A stretch of 64,000 nt of DNA from Acidaminococcaceae bacterium (GCA_017405945.1 JAFQZL010000034.1:32462-96461), one strand, 5' to 3'; shown: positions 1 through 8,834, numbered from the stretch's first letter. Notes: generated from the letters alone by a model not told the origin. Translations and numbers: made by a program.

Positions 1-280
1 CCTTGCGCAGGTCGTTGCCCATGTTCTGGCTGGCCATGTTGACGAACACATTGTTCAGGGAACCGAAACAGCAGCCGATGAGTACCATGCCGATCATCTG
101 GACGCCCAGATGCCAGATCAGTTCCATGTTACCCACGCCGTTATTGTTCAGGCCCAGCACACCGTCGTCCACGATGCGGCGCATCAGGCCCGGCTGTATT
201 AAATCCATCAGCACCTCGCCGCCCATGAACAGCGCTGCGATAATAGCGAAGTGCGCGTAGCGCTTAATGTATTGCCACAT
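1..280 (-). CDS. ABC exporter, N-terminal fragment (gene runs off the left edge)
   Basis: The reverse strand opens with ATG at 280 and stays open to the window edge, giving about 93 residues that begin MWQYIKRYAHFAIIAALFMG. The pattern of a short cytoplasmic start, a first membrane helix, a 'LIQPGLMRRIVDDGV' segment and a second hydrophobic helix followed by 'NMASQNMGNDLRK' is that of the transmembrane domain of type I ABC exporters that carry membrane and ATPase domains in one chain. The ATPase domain lies outside the window, so the substrate cannot be judged. It is downstream of hydG on the same strand, with a hairpin between them, and is probably a separate unit. Confidence 0.8.
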   Translation of the reverse strand, partial: MWQYIKRYAHFAIIAALFMGGEVLMDLIQPGLMRRIVDDGVLGLNNNGVGNMELIWHLGVQMIGMVLIGCCFGSLNNVFVNMASQNMGNDLRK

Positions 281-304
281 GACAAATCCTTTTTGTTACA
301 AATA

Positions 305-334
305 ACCCGGTCGCGGAGAAGTACGTGACCGGGT
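305..334 (-). terminator. Hairpin after hydG
   Basis: An inverted repeat (ACCCGGTC at 305-312, GACCGGGT at 327-334) lies in the 79-base gap between the hydG stop and the ABC gene start. The T tract on the minus strand is poor, so this is a weak terminator or an mRNA 3' hairpin. Confidence 0.45.
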
Positions 335-359
335 AAGTAATAAATAATATAGAACAGAA

Positions 360-1799
360 TCAGAACCTGAAATCCCGTTCGCCGCCTTCGATACGTTCCA
401 GATATTTTACCAGGGCAGAACGGACTTTTTCATTGGGGATGGTGGGGATTTCAGACTTGATCATAGCTTCGCCTTTGCGGCGTGTTTCGTCCGAAGCATA
501 ATCCACCAGAAACTCTTTCAGCGTCATCAGCGCGTTGGGGTGGCAGCAGTTCTGGATCTGCCCCGTCTTGCACAGGCTCATGAAACGGTCGCCGGTGCGG
601 CCCGCCCGGTAACAGGCGGTGCAGAAGGAAGGAATAAAGCCCATATCCATGAGCCAGGCGATGACCTCGTCCAGCGTACGCTGGTCAGATACGTCGAACT
701 GTTCCGTATCGTGGGGTCTTTCCGGTTCGTCGTAACCGCCTACGGAAGTGCGGGACGCGCCGGAGATCTGGGAGATACCAAGATGCAACGCCCTCGCGCG
801 GACTTCCTGGCTTTCCCGGGTGGAGATGATCATGCCGGTGTAGGGGACGCTGATCCGGATCAGGGCAATCAGTTTGGCAAAAATATCATCGGAGATACCG
901 TTGTCGAACACGGAGGGATCGATATCGTCCGCCTTTTTGATGCGGGGCACGCTGATGGTGTGGGGGCCTACGCCGTGCACCGCTTCCAGATGTTCCGCGT
1001 GCATCAGCAGTCCCGCGAATTCATAACGGTACAGTTCCAGCCCGAACAATACGCCCAGACCCACGTCGTCGATGCCGCCCTCCATGGCCCGGTCCATGGC
1101 TTCCGTATGGTAGTTGTAATCATGCTTGGGGCCGAAGGGATGAAGCTTCAGGTAGCTTTCCTTGTGGTATGTTTCCTGAAAAAGGATGTACGTGCCGATG
1201 CCGGCTTCCTTCAGCTTGCGGTAATTCTCCACGGTGGTGGCCGCAATGTTCACATTGACCCGGCGGATTGCCCCGTTTTTGTGCTTGATGGAATATATCG
1301 TTTTGATACATTCCAGAATGTACTCGATGGGATTATGGAACGGATCTTCACCGGCTTCCAGCGCAAGGCGCTTGTGCCCCATATCCTGCAGCGCGATTAC
1401 CTGCCGTTTCACTTCTTCCTGATTCAGCTTTTTGCGGGGGATGTTCCTGTTGATGCTGTGGTACGGGCAGTATACGCAGCCGTTAATGCAGTAATTGGAA
1501 AGGTACAGCGGGGCGAAAAGAACGATGCGGTTGCCGTAAAACGCCTTCTTGATTTCTTCCGCCAGTTTGAACATTTTTTCGTTTAATGCGGGGTCTTCAC
1601 AGGCCAGGAGAACGGAAGCTTCCCGGTGGGTAAGGCCGGTACAGTTCAACTGTCCGTTGGTCCAGCGGGGGCGGGCTTTTTCCAAAAGGCTTTCAATCAG
1701 TTCTTTGTTGTCTTTGTTGGCGTCGGCATAGGCCAGCGTATCCAGGATTTCCTGGTGGTCGATAAACTCATCGGCCAGTAATGACTTGGGATTGTACAT
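360..1799 (-). CDS. hydG: [FeFe]-hydrogenase H-cluster radical SAM maturase HydG
   Basis: HydG cleaves tyrosine and builds the CO- and CN-bearing iron synthon for the H-cluster of [FeFe] hydrogenase. The 479-residue protein has the radical SAM motif CX3CX2C at C104, C108 and C111 (CINGCVYC), and near the C terminus the second cluster motif CX2CX22C at C393, C396 and C419. The second motif separates HydG from its relative ThiH, which lacks it. Length matches the family (about 470). The ATG start has GAAGGAA upstream. No hydE, hydF or hydrogenase gene lies next to it, so its partners must be elsewhere in the genome. Confidence 0.95.
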   Translation of the reverse strand: MYNPKSLLADEFIDHQEILDTLAYADANKDNKELIESLLEKARPRWTNGQLNCTGLTHREASVLLACEDPALNEKMFKLAEEIKKAFYGNRIVLFAPLYLSNYCINGCVYCPYHSINRNIPRKKLNQEEVKRQVIALQDMGHKRLALEAGEDPFHNPIEYILECIKTIYSIKHKNGAIRRVNVNIAATTVENYRKLKEAGIGTYILFQETYHKESYLKLHPFGPKHDYNYHTEAMDRAMEGGIDDVGLGVLFGLELYRYEFAGLLMHAEHLEAVHGVGPHTISVPRIKKADDIDPSVFDNGISDDIFAKLIALIRISVPYTGMIISTRESQEVRARALHLGISQISGASRTSVGGYDEPERPHDTEQFDVSDQRTLDEVIAWLMDMGFIPSFCTACYRAGRTGDRFMSLCKTGQIQNCCHPNALMTLKEFLVDYASDETRRKGEAMIKSEIPTIPNEKVRSALVKYLERIEGGERDFRF

Positions 1800-1976
1800 A
1801 ATGGGATTCCTTCTTTCTTACAGGAGACATTGACTTCACGGTTATTATATTTAAAAAATTCAACATGCACCTTTTAAACCGCATTTAAAAAGCTCACATT
1901 ATATTTTACTCTTAAAAAACCCGAATGTAAAGAAAACAAAGATTAAATCCGGTTTCGTGATATATTTGAAAAAAAT

Positions 1977-2005
1977 TTGCGAAAAAACGTAAACTGTGCT
2001 ACAAT
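1977..2005 (+). promoter_or_regulatory. Promoter of tRNA-Arg
   Basis: A -35 box TTGCGA (1977-1982), a 17-base spacer and a -10 box TACAAT (2000-2005) end 23 bases before the mature tRNA. This is a good vegetative-sigma match in the right place. The rest of 1800-2028 is AT-rich and shows nothing else I can name. Confidence 0.65.
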
Positions 2006-2028
2006 ACTTTTCGTACAATTTATGAATT

Positions 2029-2103
2029 GCGCCTGTAGCTCAGTGGATAGAGCACCGGTCTCCGGAACCGGGTGCGGACGTTCGATTCGTCTCAGGCGCA
2101 CCA
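2029..2103 (+). tRNA. tRNA-Arg (anticodon CCG)
   Basis: A full cloverleaf can be drawn. The acceptor stem is GCGCCTG with CAGGCGC (2093-2099). The D arm is GCTC/GAGC. The anticodon stem CCGGT/ACCGG encloses loop CTCCGGA, giving anticodon CCG. The T arm has loop TTCGATT, and discriminator A is followed by an encoded CCA (2101-2103). It decodes the CGG arginine codon. A terminator hairpin follows directly, so it appears to be a single-gene unit. Confidence 0.95.
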
Positions 2104-2113
2104 GAGATAATTA

Positions 2114-2143
2114 CCCTGCAAATTGATTTGCAGGGCTTTTTTT
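2114..2143 (+). terminator. Terminator of tRNA-Arg
   Basis: A perfect 10-bp stem, CCCTGCAAAT/ATTTGCAGGG (2114-2135), is followed by a run of seven T. Confidence 0.9.
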
Positions 2144-2267
2144 ACTTATAAAACTGTGATACACTTGTTTTGTATAATCAGCTTAAAGCAGCATCAGCAA
2201 GTGGCTAATGCTGATTGTTTTACGTAAATGTCTTTCTTTAAAAATCATTGTAAAGGGGCCACCTTCT

Positions 2268-2627
2268 TTGAAACTATTTAAACAGTTTACCATCATCATA
2301 TTTCTCTCGTTCCTTGGTGAAGTTCTGCATACGCTGATCCCGTTTCCGATACCTGCCAGTATTTACGGAATAATGCTCCTGTTCTTTTTGCTGGAGCGGA
2401 AAGTACTGCGGATTGATGACATCAGGGAAGTGTCGGACTTTCTGATTTTCATTATGCCGTTGCTGTTTATTCCTCCGGCCGTGGGTCTGATCGATGTCTG
2501 GGACGAATTGCGCGCGTCCCTGACGGCCTATGTCACCATTATTATCGCCGTCACGCTGATTGTCATGGTTGCCACGGGACGGATTACACAATGGTTTTTA
2601 CAAAATCAAAAAGAAAAGGAAACCTGA
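2268..2627 (+). CDS. lrgA: LrgA/CidA-family holin-like membrane protein
   Basis: A small integral membrane protein of about 119 residues with four hydrophobic segments and the LrgA/CidA look ('IPIPASIYGIMLLFFLLE'-type segment between helices 1 and 2). These proteins act with LrgB in the inner membrane, in murein hydrolase control or in export of pyruvate or related metabolites. I place the start at TTG 2268 because AAAGGGG at 2252-2258 lies nine bases upstream; an in-frame codon at 2208 would add a poorly supported 20-residue extension. The stop is three bases before the lrgB start, so the two are co-translated. Confidence 0.85.
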   Translation: MKLFKQFTIIIFLSFLGEVLHTLIPFPIPASIYGIMLLFFLLERKVLRIDDIREVSDFLIFIMPLLFIPPAVGLIDVWDELRASLTAYVTIIIAVTLIVMVATGRITQWFLQNQKEKET

Positions 2628-2630
2628 TAC

Positions 2631-3323
2631 ATGAACGCTTTCTGGGAAACATCAACTTTTTTTGGCATATTCATCACGCTGTTCTTTTACGGCGCCGGCA
2701 CGGTTCTGAAGCAGAAAATCAAACATCCGCTGATGAACCCGATGCTGTTTGCCATCATTTTTACCGTTGTATTCCTGCGTCTTTTCGGGATTGAATACCA
2801 GGCGTACAACAACAGCGCAAAATACATCAGTTACCTGATGACGCCGGCTACCGTGTGTCTGGCGGTTCCGCTGTACCGGCAGCTGGATACGCTGAAGAAG
2901 TATTTTAAGGCTGTTATGTTCGGCATCACGTCCAGCGTAATCATTACCATGCTGTCAGTGCTGGCCTTTGCCCGGTTTTTCGGTCTGGACCGGGCGTCCT
3001 ATGTGACCATGCTGCCCAAATCCATCACCACGCCTATCGGCATTGGTGTAGCGGAGGAACTGGGCGGCTATATGGCGATTACGGTGGCTTCCATCGTCAT
3101 CTCCGGTATCCTTGGCAATATATTTGCGGAAACGGTCTGTAACTTTTTCGGAATTCATGAGCCGGTTGCCAAAGGGATTGCTATCGGCTGCTCCAGTCAT
3201 GCCCTGGGGACGGTAAAGGCGCTGGAGATGGGCGAAGTGGAAGGCGCCATGAGCTCGCTGTCCATCGCGCTGGCAGGAATTCTGACAGTTGCTGCGGCTT
3301 CTGTGTTTGCTACACTGCTGTAA
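2631..3323 (+). CDS. lrgB: LrgB-family membrane protein
   Basis: A 230-residue, strongly hydrophobic protein with the LrgB signatures, including 'PKSITTPIGIGVAEELGG' in the middle and 'GCSSHALGTVKALEMG' near residues 190-205. It forms the standard lrgAB pair with the gene just upstream. Known roles of the pair are modulation of autolysis and, in some Firmicutes, pyruvate uptake; which applies here cannot be told from sequence. No LytSR-type two-component system is nearby. Confidence 0.92.
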   Translation: MNAFWETSTFFGIFITLFFYGAGTVLKQKIKHPLMNPMLFAIIFTVVFLRLFGIEYQAYNNSAKYISYLMTPATVCLAVPLYRQLDTLKKYFKAVMFGITSSVIITMLSVLAFARFFGLDRASYVTMLPKSITTPIGIGVAEELGGYMAITVASIVISGILGNIFAETVCNFFGIHEPVAKGIAIGCSSHALGTVKALEMGEVEGAMSSLSIALAGILTVAAASVFATLL

Positions 3324-3426
3324 GCATCGGCCCATAAAGAGTGAGATTGACGGAAAAGATACAAAGGCCAGGATCCTGTGGTCAGATTTTACAATCACGT
3401 TTTGATTTTACGGGAGGAAGATGTTT

Positions 3427-4083
3427 ATGAAATACTATTTTCCAAGCTGTAATTTTACAAGACTGTGCCCGGAAACTTCTGAAAAGATAAAAAGCTTTAT
3501 GGCCTCGAAAGGAGTACGCGTGGCCGGCTGCTGCCGTCCGGGGCATAAAGCGTTGTCGGGTTGGAACGATACCGTAATTACCGTTTGTGAGACCTGCAGC
3601 ATCATTATCGGGGAGAACCGGCCGGCCGCAAAGGTGATCAGCCTGTATGAATTCATCGACAGCCTGCCGGACTTTCCGTTCCCGGATTACAAAGGAGAAC
3701 GCATCACGCTGCAGGACTGTTACCGTGCCAAGGCGAGAGAAACGGAAAAGGCGGCGGTGCGCAGCGTGCTCCGCAAAATGAATGTGGAAATCGTGGAGCT
3801 TCCCGGCACAGAAGAAGAAATCAACTTTGACGGCAGTTTTTTGCTCGGTCCCATACGTCCCGATAATTTTACGATAGCGCCGCTGCGTTTTGCGGAAATC
3901 AAAAAAGATATGCAGCCGAAATCTCCGGAAGAGATCGACGCATACCTTAAGATTTACTGCCAGCGTTTTACAACGGAGCGGGTGGCCTGTTACTGTAACT
4001 CCTGTCTTTCCGGACTGGTGCAGGGACTGCCGGAAGGAAAACAGGCGGTGCATGTAGCGGAACTGCTGTCTCCCAACAGGTAA
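3427..4083 (+). CDS. Cys-rich protein with one HdrB/GlpC-like CCG domain
   Basis: About 218 residues. The N-terminal part resembles the CCG domain of heterodisulfide reductase subunit B and GlpC: 'PSCNFTRLCPE' at the start, 'GCCRPGH' about 30 residues later, then 'VCETC'. A second set begins with 'DCYRAKARE', but the expected second CCG is missing and the chain ends with 'ACYCNSC'. The protein is therefore one intact and one degenerate module. An Fe-S or Zn thiol-redox role is inferred; partner and substrate are unknown. ATG 3427 is preferred over ATG 3421 because GGAGG (3413-3417) is nine bases upstream of it and only three from the other. No electron-transfer operon surrounds it. Confidence 0.7.
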   Translation: MKYYFPSCNFTRLCPETSEKIKSFMASKGVRVAGCCRPGHKALSGWNDTVITVCETCSIIIGENRPAAKVISLYEFIDSLPDFPFPDYKGERITLQDCYRAKARETEKAAVRSVLRKMNVEIVELPGTEEEINFDGSFLLGPIRPDNFTIAPLRFAEIKKDMQPKSPEEIDAYLKIYCQRFTTERVACYCNSCLSGLVQGLPEGKQAVHVAELLSPNR

Positions 4084-4199
4084 ACGTGCTATTGTATTCA
4101 AACGCCGGTAATAAGCATTTTCTGTTTCTGTAAGATTGTATGATGAAGAAAAGGGCTTTTGTTTTGTGAACTGTAATTTTAAACCGGAAGGGACATTCT

Positions 4200-5819
4200 A
4201 TGTACAGCCTGAAAAAACAATATAATATTATTCTTACATTTCTGTTGTTATTCCTGTTGCCTCTTAGCGTTTTTGCAGAAGGAAAGGAAATCATCATACT
4301 GCATACCAATGATATCCATTGCGGTGTTAATGATAACCTTTGCATTGACAAAGTGTCGCAATATAAAAAGGATCTTCAGAAAAAGGGCTTTTCCGTTGTC
4401 CTGGTAGATGCCGGTGACGCCATTCAGGGCGCTCCGCTCGGCAAACTTTCCAACGGCGAGTCGATTGTAAAAATCATGAATGCCGCAGGCTATGATTTTG
4501 TGATTCCGGGTAACCACGAATTTGACTATGGGATGGATCAGTTTTTGAGACTTGCTTCCCAGATGAAATGCGGTTATTATTGCGCCAATCTGATTGATAT
4601 CAAGACACGGAAACTGGTTTTGCCGCCATACAAAATCCTTGAACTGGGAAACAAAAAGGTTGCTTTTATCGGAGCGACGACGCCGCAGACCCTGACCAGT
4701 TCCACACCGAAATATTTTCAGGATGAGAATGGGAAATTTATCTATGGTTTTTTGGAAGATGAAAGCGGCCTGAAACTGTACAAAGCGTTGCAGGAGGCGG
4801 CCGACAGGGCGCGTAAAGAAGGAGCCGACTATGTATTTTTGGTGGGTCATCTGGGAACGAACGGCTCCCTGCCGAAATGGTCCAGTGGAGCCATAGCGGC
4901 CAATACGTTGAATATTGATGCGGTGATTGACGGGCATTCTCACGAAGAATATGTACCCCCGCATAAGGTTGCCAATGTGCTTGGCAAGGACGTGCTGGTA
5001 GTACAGGCGGGAACCAAACTGCAGGCTTTGGGCCAGCTGGTCATTCACGAAGACGGCACGCTTTCTTCTGCCCTGATAAAAACGTTACCGGCTGCAGATC
5101 CCAAAGTCACGGCTCTGGTTGCCGGGGAAAACAAACGTTTTGACGCGATCCTGAACCAGCCGGTGGGTGAAGCCCTGATAACGCTTACCAGCGATGATCC
5201 GGCTACCGGTAAACGCCGGGTGCGCAACGGGGAAACAAATTTAGGAGACCTTGTTGCAGATGCGTACCGATTTGTGTTGAATACCGATCTTTCCATCGTC
5301 AACGGCGGATCTATCCGCAAAACCATAAAACCAGGGGTCTTTTCTTATAATGACCTGCTGGAAGCCTTTCCCTTTGTCAACATGTGTACGGTAGTGGAAG
5401 CGACCGGGCAGCAGATTGCAGACGCACTGGAGGCAGGTGTTATCAATTATCCGGAAGAAAGCGGCGGATTCCTGCATGTTTCCGGCATGACTTATACCAT
5501 TGATTCTTCCGTGCCTTCCGGTGTGGTGAAAGACGTAAAGGGGAACTTTGTGGAGGTCAGAGGTCCGCGCCGTGTAAAAGATGTTGTGATCAACGGTCAG
5601 CCTGTTGATTTGAAGAAAACCTATAAAGTAGGCGGAACCAGTTACATTTTAAAAGACGGCGGCAACGGCATGGTCATGTTTAAGGGTTGTAACATGATGC
5701 TGGATGCGGTGATGACCGATGTGGACGCCATCATGGAATATGTACAGAACCATTTGAATGCAAAAATCAAAGAAGGGTATGAGGACCCCTACGGAACAGG
5801 GAGAATTATAATCCGATAA
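4200..5819 (+). CDS. Secreted 5'-nucleotidase / 2',3'-cyclic phosphodiesterase (UshA-like)
   Basis: A 539-residue exported metallophosphoesterase. Residues 1-26 are a signal peptide ending SVFA. The metal-binding motifs of the calcineurin-like N domain are present: HTNDIH (D38, H40), DAGDAIQG (D73), GNHEFDYG (N105, H106) and DGHSHE near residue 245. The C-terminal nucleotide-binding domain shows 'GETNLGDLVADA' and 'NGGSIR', typical of UshA/YfkN proteins. It likely strips phosphate from nucleotides outside the inner membrane. Length matches the family (about 520-550). It stands alone, with 115 bases upstream. Confidence 0.92.
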   Translation: MYSLKKQYNIILTFLLLFLLPLSVFAEGKEIIILHTNDIHCGVNDNLCIDKVSQYKKDLQKKGFSVVLVDAGDAIQGAPLGKLSNGESIVKIMNAAGYDFVIPGNHEFDYGMDQFLRLASQMKCGYYCANLIDIKTRKLVLPPYKILELGNKKVAFIGATTPQTLTSSTPKYFQDENGKFIYGFLEDESGLKLYKALQEAADRARKEGADYVFLVGHLGTNGSLPKWSSGAIAANTLNIDAVIDGHSHEEYVPPHKVANVLGKDVLVVQAGTKLQALGQLVIHEDGTLSSALIKTLPAADPKVTALVAGENKRFDAILNQPVGEALITLTSDDPATGKRRVRNGETNLGDLVADAYRFVLNTDLSIVNGGSIRKTIKPGVFSYNDLLEAFPFVNMCTVVEATGQQIADALEAGVINYPEESGGFLHVSGMTYTIDSSVPSGVVKDVKGNFVEVRGPRRVKDVVINGQPVDLKKTYKVGGTSYILKDGGNGMVMFKGCNMMLDAVMTDVDAIMEYVQNHLNAKIKEGYEDPYGTGRIIIR

Positions 5820-6030
5820 TCTCTTTGAGAAGGATCACGCATGTTATGAGTTTTTTTGAAGTAATATGTTCCGGTTAAACTGCTGATTTTGGCGGAAGGA
5901 CGTAGTGGCAGCTTTCTCGTACAGCCCGCTAAAATGAACGTATGAAATGTCAGTAAGAAACAAGACATACAGGGTTATCTATATTATTAACAGAAAGCAG
6001 GTTCAGAAACCGCACCACCACTGAAGTTGC

Positions 6031-6062
6031 GAAAAAAATCCGGTTACTGAAGTAACCGGATT
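6031..6062 (-). terminator. Terminator of the nitrogenase-like operon
   Basis: The stem AATCCGGTTACT/AGTAACCGGATT is followed on the minus strand by a run of T (A run 6032-6037 on the + strand). It sits just past the stop codon at 6066. The rest of the 5820-6065 gap shows nothing I can name. Confidence 0.9.
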
Positions 6063-6065
6063 CGT

Positions 6066-7433
6066 TTATTTTACTTCTTCCATGCAGCTGTTTAATTTTG
6101 CGTTCCAGATCCTTTCAAACAGATATGCGGCGCCACGGATGCCGCAGAGGGGCGAGTCGGTGGCGATGATTTCATGGTACGAAGGCAGTACGATATTGCA
6201 ATTAACAAAAGGCTTTTTTAAACGTACGAAACGGCTTGTCTCGAGAGAAGAGCCGATGACAAGACCGCCCGTCCAGTTTTCAAAGGTTTCTTTCATGGCT
6301 GCATCGTCTTTGCCTGTTACGCAGATTTTATTAGCAGCTTTGGGACGCAGAGGTGTGTCCTCTGTGAAATGGATAACAAGGTTGCCTGTGTCGGCCCATT
6401 CGCCACGTACGGCTTCCGCGATGCCTGCCGCTTCCGAGGGCGGAGCGGCGATGAGGATGTTGTCAAACCACAGGGGCCCCCACAGTGACTGCATGTTGCT
6501 GCTGCGGAACTGTAAACGGGCGTTGACGGTTTCCGCTTCCCGCCGGACGGTTTCCGGATTTGTGGCAGGCAGGACAGTGTTGATTTTTTCTAACCATGCC
6601 AGGGTTCCTTGAATTCCGTACGGCATGCCGGTGGAAAGACAGGGCGTGCCAAATTCTGATTCCAGTTCTCTGGCTGCTTTCAGGGCAAGTTCGTCACGCA
6701 GTACAAGATTCAAATCTGCCTTGGGCAGCTGCATGATTTCATTCCAGCCGGAACCGCCGCCGGGAATGGCATTGATACGATAGCCCGCCATTTCCAGAAT
6801 GCGGCGGATCTCTTTTATGTCTTCCTCACCCCGGAAGTAAGTGGGGGAAAGCCCCAGCAGGTTGACGGAGGGTTTGGCGTCAACGGTTTCGGGACTGATA
6901 TCTGTGCTTACCTTTTCTTCGGCAGCGGTTTCCGGGTTTGCTTCTGAAAAACCAGCCAGATCACGGTTGCCTTTTGCGCGCTTTTTCACTTCCTCAATCA
7001 CCCGCAGCAACGCGATTTCATATCCTTCCGCAAAATCGCCGGCGATGCCGCCGCAGTCCGCGGCGTAAACGGGGCAGGGGAGTTCCGCTTTGGCCGCAAT
7101 GCCCGCAATGTCGTCGCCTACCAGGCTGACGCTGCAGTTATTGAGGATGAAGATACGGTCCGGCGTAAAGTTCGCTTTTACAAAATCGAGACCGGCCAGC
7201 AGGTCTTTTTCTGTTCCGTAGACCAAGGCGTTGCCTTCCGGCTGGGTGCAATGAAAACGCCGCAGGGCGGAGGCGTCGTAATCCTCAACATATTTCATGG
7301 CATAGAAATAGCACCAGAGAGGTCCGTTGATGAGCATGAAACTGCCGGGTATGGCGTCGAAGAATGCGGAAGCGCCTGTAAGGGCGCAGGTGGACATATG
7401 ATGACAGGAGGTTTTCCAGGTATTGTCAGGCAT
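6066..7433 (-). CDS. Nitrogenase component 1-like protein, beta (NifK/NifN-type) subunit
   Basis: 455 residues with the nitrogenase component-1 fold pattern. Cys residues fall where the bridging cluster ligands of the family are: C16 (or C10), C41 in 'NGPLWC', and C100 in 'NNCSVSLVGDD'. The 'GNALVYGTEKDL' segment matches the conserved E-x-VVFGG-x-x-L region. A Glu/Thr-rich insertion (near residues 150-190) is unusual. The gene overlaps the upstream subunit by 8 bases, so the two are translationally coupled and probably form an alpha2beta2 complex. Known relatives include NifEN, BchNB/ChlNB, CfbD and methylthio-alkane reductase; I cannot assign it to any of these. No NifH-like reductase is encoded in the window. 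Confidence 0.75.
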   Translation of the reverse strand: MPDNTWKTSCHHMSTCALTGASAFFDAIPGSFMLINGPLWCYFYAMKYVEDYDASALRRFHCTQPEGNALVYGTEKDLLAGLDFVKANFTPDRIFILNNCSVSLVGDDIAGIAAKAELPCPVYAADCGGIAGDFAEGYEIALLRVIEEVKKRAKGNRDLAGFSEANPETAAEEKVSTDISPETVDAKPSVNLLGLSPTYFRGEEDIKEIRRILEMAGYRINAIPGGGSGWNEIMQLPKADLNLVLRDELALKAARELESEFGTPCLSTGMPYGIQGTLAWLEKINTVLPATNPETVRREAETVNARLQFRSSNMQSLWGPLWFDNILIAAPPSEAAGIAEAVRGEWADTGNLVIHFTEDTPLRPKAANKICVTGKDDAAMKETFENWTGGLVIGSSLETSRFVRLKKPFVNCNIVLPSYHEIIATDSPLCGIRGAAYLFERIWNAKLNSCMEEVK

Positions 7434-8778
7434 AGGCGATCCCTCCTTTGTTTCCGTAGCGGCACAGTAACCGGTACATGGTACGCATCAGGATCAGTTC
7501 TCCGTCGGTTCCGGCCAGGGGAACCATGGGAATAAAAAACTGTTTTACCGGATTACCAGGCAGTTCGTCTGTGGTCAGCAGTACGTCTGTCTCTTCCAGA
7601 CAGTCTTTATAATCGCCGTCGGTGATAACCGGAATGTCCGGAGCTTGTGTCGCTTTTTTCCATTCTTCCACGGCGCCGATGACCGCGTCTTTTTCATCGG
7701 CCATCAGTTTGTCGTACAGGATAACTGTCGAAATTTTCATCTGCATCCGCCGGATGGTATTCAGTGTTTCTGCCGGGTTGTACCAGCGGGGACCGCGGCC
7801 GATGCCCAGCACCGCTTTTTTGTTTTGGGTGACGGGTAAAATGGATTTCACGTAATCCTTCAGCTTTTCTTCTTCCTGCAGGATAACGGCTTCGCCTTTT
7901 GCTTCATCTTTCACAAATTCCGCAACCTTTCGCAGCCAGGCGCAGGTGTTCTGCCAGCCTACGGGGTAAACGTCCCGTATGGAAGGCATGTCAAACCGTT
8001 CTGCCCACGCAGCGGCTGTTTTTTCCAGACCTCCCTGGGTCTGCCCCGCGTAATTCAGCGGAATGAGCAGGGAAGCAGTGGACAGTTCGTTCCACTCCTC
8101 AAAAGGAACGTAACCGGGGAACTGCCATTTCACTTCCAGATTAAAATACGAAAGCAGTCGTTTTACTTCACGGGCATACTGGCCGCAGGGTCCCATCTGG
8201 TCACCGAACAGGAGGACGCGGCCGGGGATTTTCGGCTGCGGTTGGATGAAGCGGTCCATAATCAGCCGCACCGTCTGGAAATACCCGTCGGAGTATTCAC
8301 CGCCCAGAAAGCCGCCGTAGGGAACGCAGAGGACAGGGATGTGATATTCTGTTTCCGCATCTTCTGCTTCCTGTTCCACGTCGTCCCCGATGACGCCGGC
8401 TACACAGGAGGTGGCGATGACCAGGCAACGGGGCTGCCAGATTTTCATTACATGGGCGATGCAGCCCCGCAGCTTTTCCACTCCTCCGAAGATGGTGTCT
8501 TTTTCCTGCAGGTTGGAAGAGATGAGAGGCACGGCATCCAGGTTTTCGGTCTGGTGGTCGCCGATAATACGGTATTGGGCGCCCAGATCCATCAGGGTGG
8601 CCACATGGGCGCAGCCCGGCGGACTGTGGAAGATGACTGCGCAGCCGTCACAGAAGCTCACGGCCCGCCACACGCCGGGCATGGTACAACTGCAGGAACG
8701 GTTTTTGGTAAACAGCCATTTTGTTGCTAATTTGTTATTTTGTTTAGCAGTATGTTTGCTTGTCGTATCTTTTTCCAT
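7426..8778 (-). CDS. Nitrogenase component 1-like protein, alpha (NifD/NifE-type) subunit
   Basis: About 450 residues. From the ATG at 8778 the three cluster cysteines are C29/C31 ('RSCSCTMPGVWRA'), C56 ('SPPGCAHVA') and C125 ('TSCVAGVIGDD'), with extra C43 and C46. 'ISSNLQEKDTIFGGVEKL' is the family hallmark. The segment aligned to the FeMo-co Cys region of NifD reads 'LIPLNYAGQTQGG' and carries no Cys, so it is not a dinitrogenase. A longer TTG start at 8826 is possible, but it directly follows a terminator-like hairpin and has no ribosome site; ATG 8778 has a weak CAGG upstream. It is the first gene of the two-gene unit. Confidence 0.75.
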   Translation of the reverse strand: MEKDTTSKHTAKQNNKLATKWLFTKNRSCSCTMPGVWRAVSFCDGCAVIFHSPPGCAHVATLMDLGAQYRIIGDHQTENLDAVPLISSNLQEKDTIFGGVEKLRGCIAHVMKIWQPRCLVIATSCVAGVIGDDVEQEAEDAETEYHIPVLCVPYGGFLGGEYSDGYFQTVRLIMDRFIQPQPKIPGRVLLFGDQMGPCGQYAREVKRLLSYFNLEVKWQFPGYVPFEEWNELSTASLLIPLNYAGQTQGGLEKTAAAWAERFDMPSIRDVYPVGWQNTCAWLRKVAEFVKDEAKGEAVILQEEEKLKDYVKSILPVTQNKKAVLGIGRGPRWYNPAETLNTIRRMQMKISTVILYDKLMADEKDAVIGAVEEWKKATQAPDIPVITDGDYKDCLEETDVLLTTDELPGNPVKQFFIPMVPLAGTDGELILMRTMYRLLCRYGNKGGIAYA

Positions 8779-8834
8779 TTTCTTTTGACCTGAACGTGTA
8801 GTCAGCTTTGGCAGCAGAACGGTCAATGTTGCAA

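Noticed and set aside
540..1586. 348-residue open frame on the + strand across hydG
   Set aside because: It is the mirror of a well-supported gene; composition is His/Val/Gly-rich without domain motifs and there is no ribosome site.
360..1799. ThiH (tyrosine lyase of thiamine synthesis)
   Set aside because: The C-terminal CX2CX22C auxiliary cluster motif is present, which ThiH lacks; no thi genes are adjacent.
6066..8778. A functional dinitrogenase (nifDK)
   Set aside because: The FeMo-co Cys context is absent, proteins are shorter than NifDK, and no nifH or nifB is nearby.
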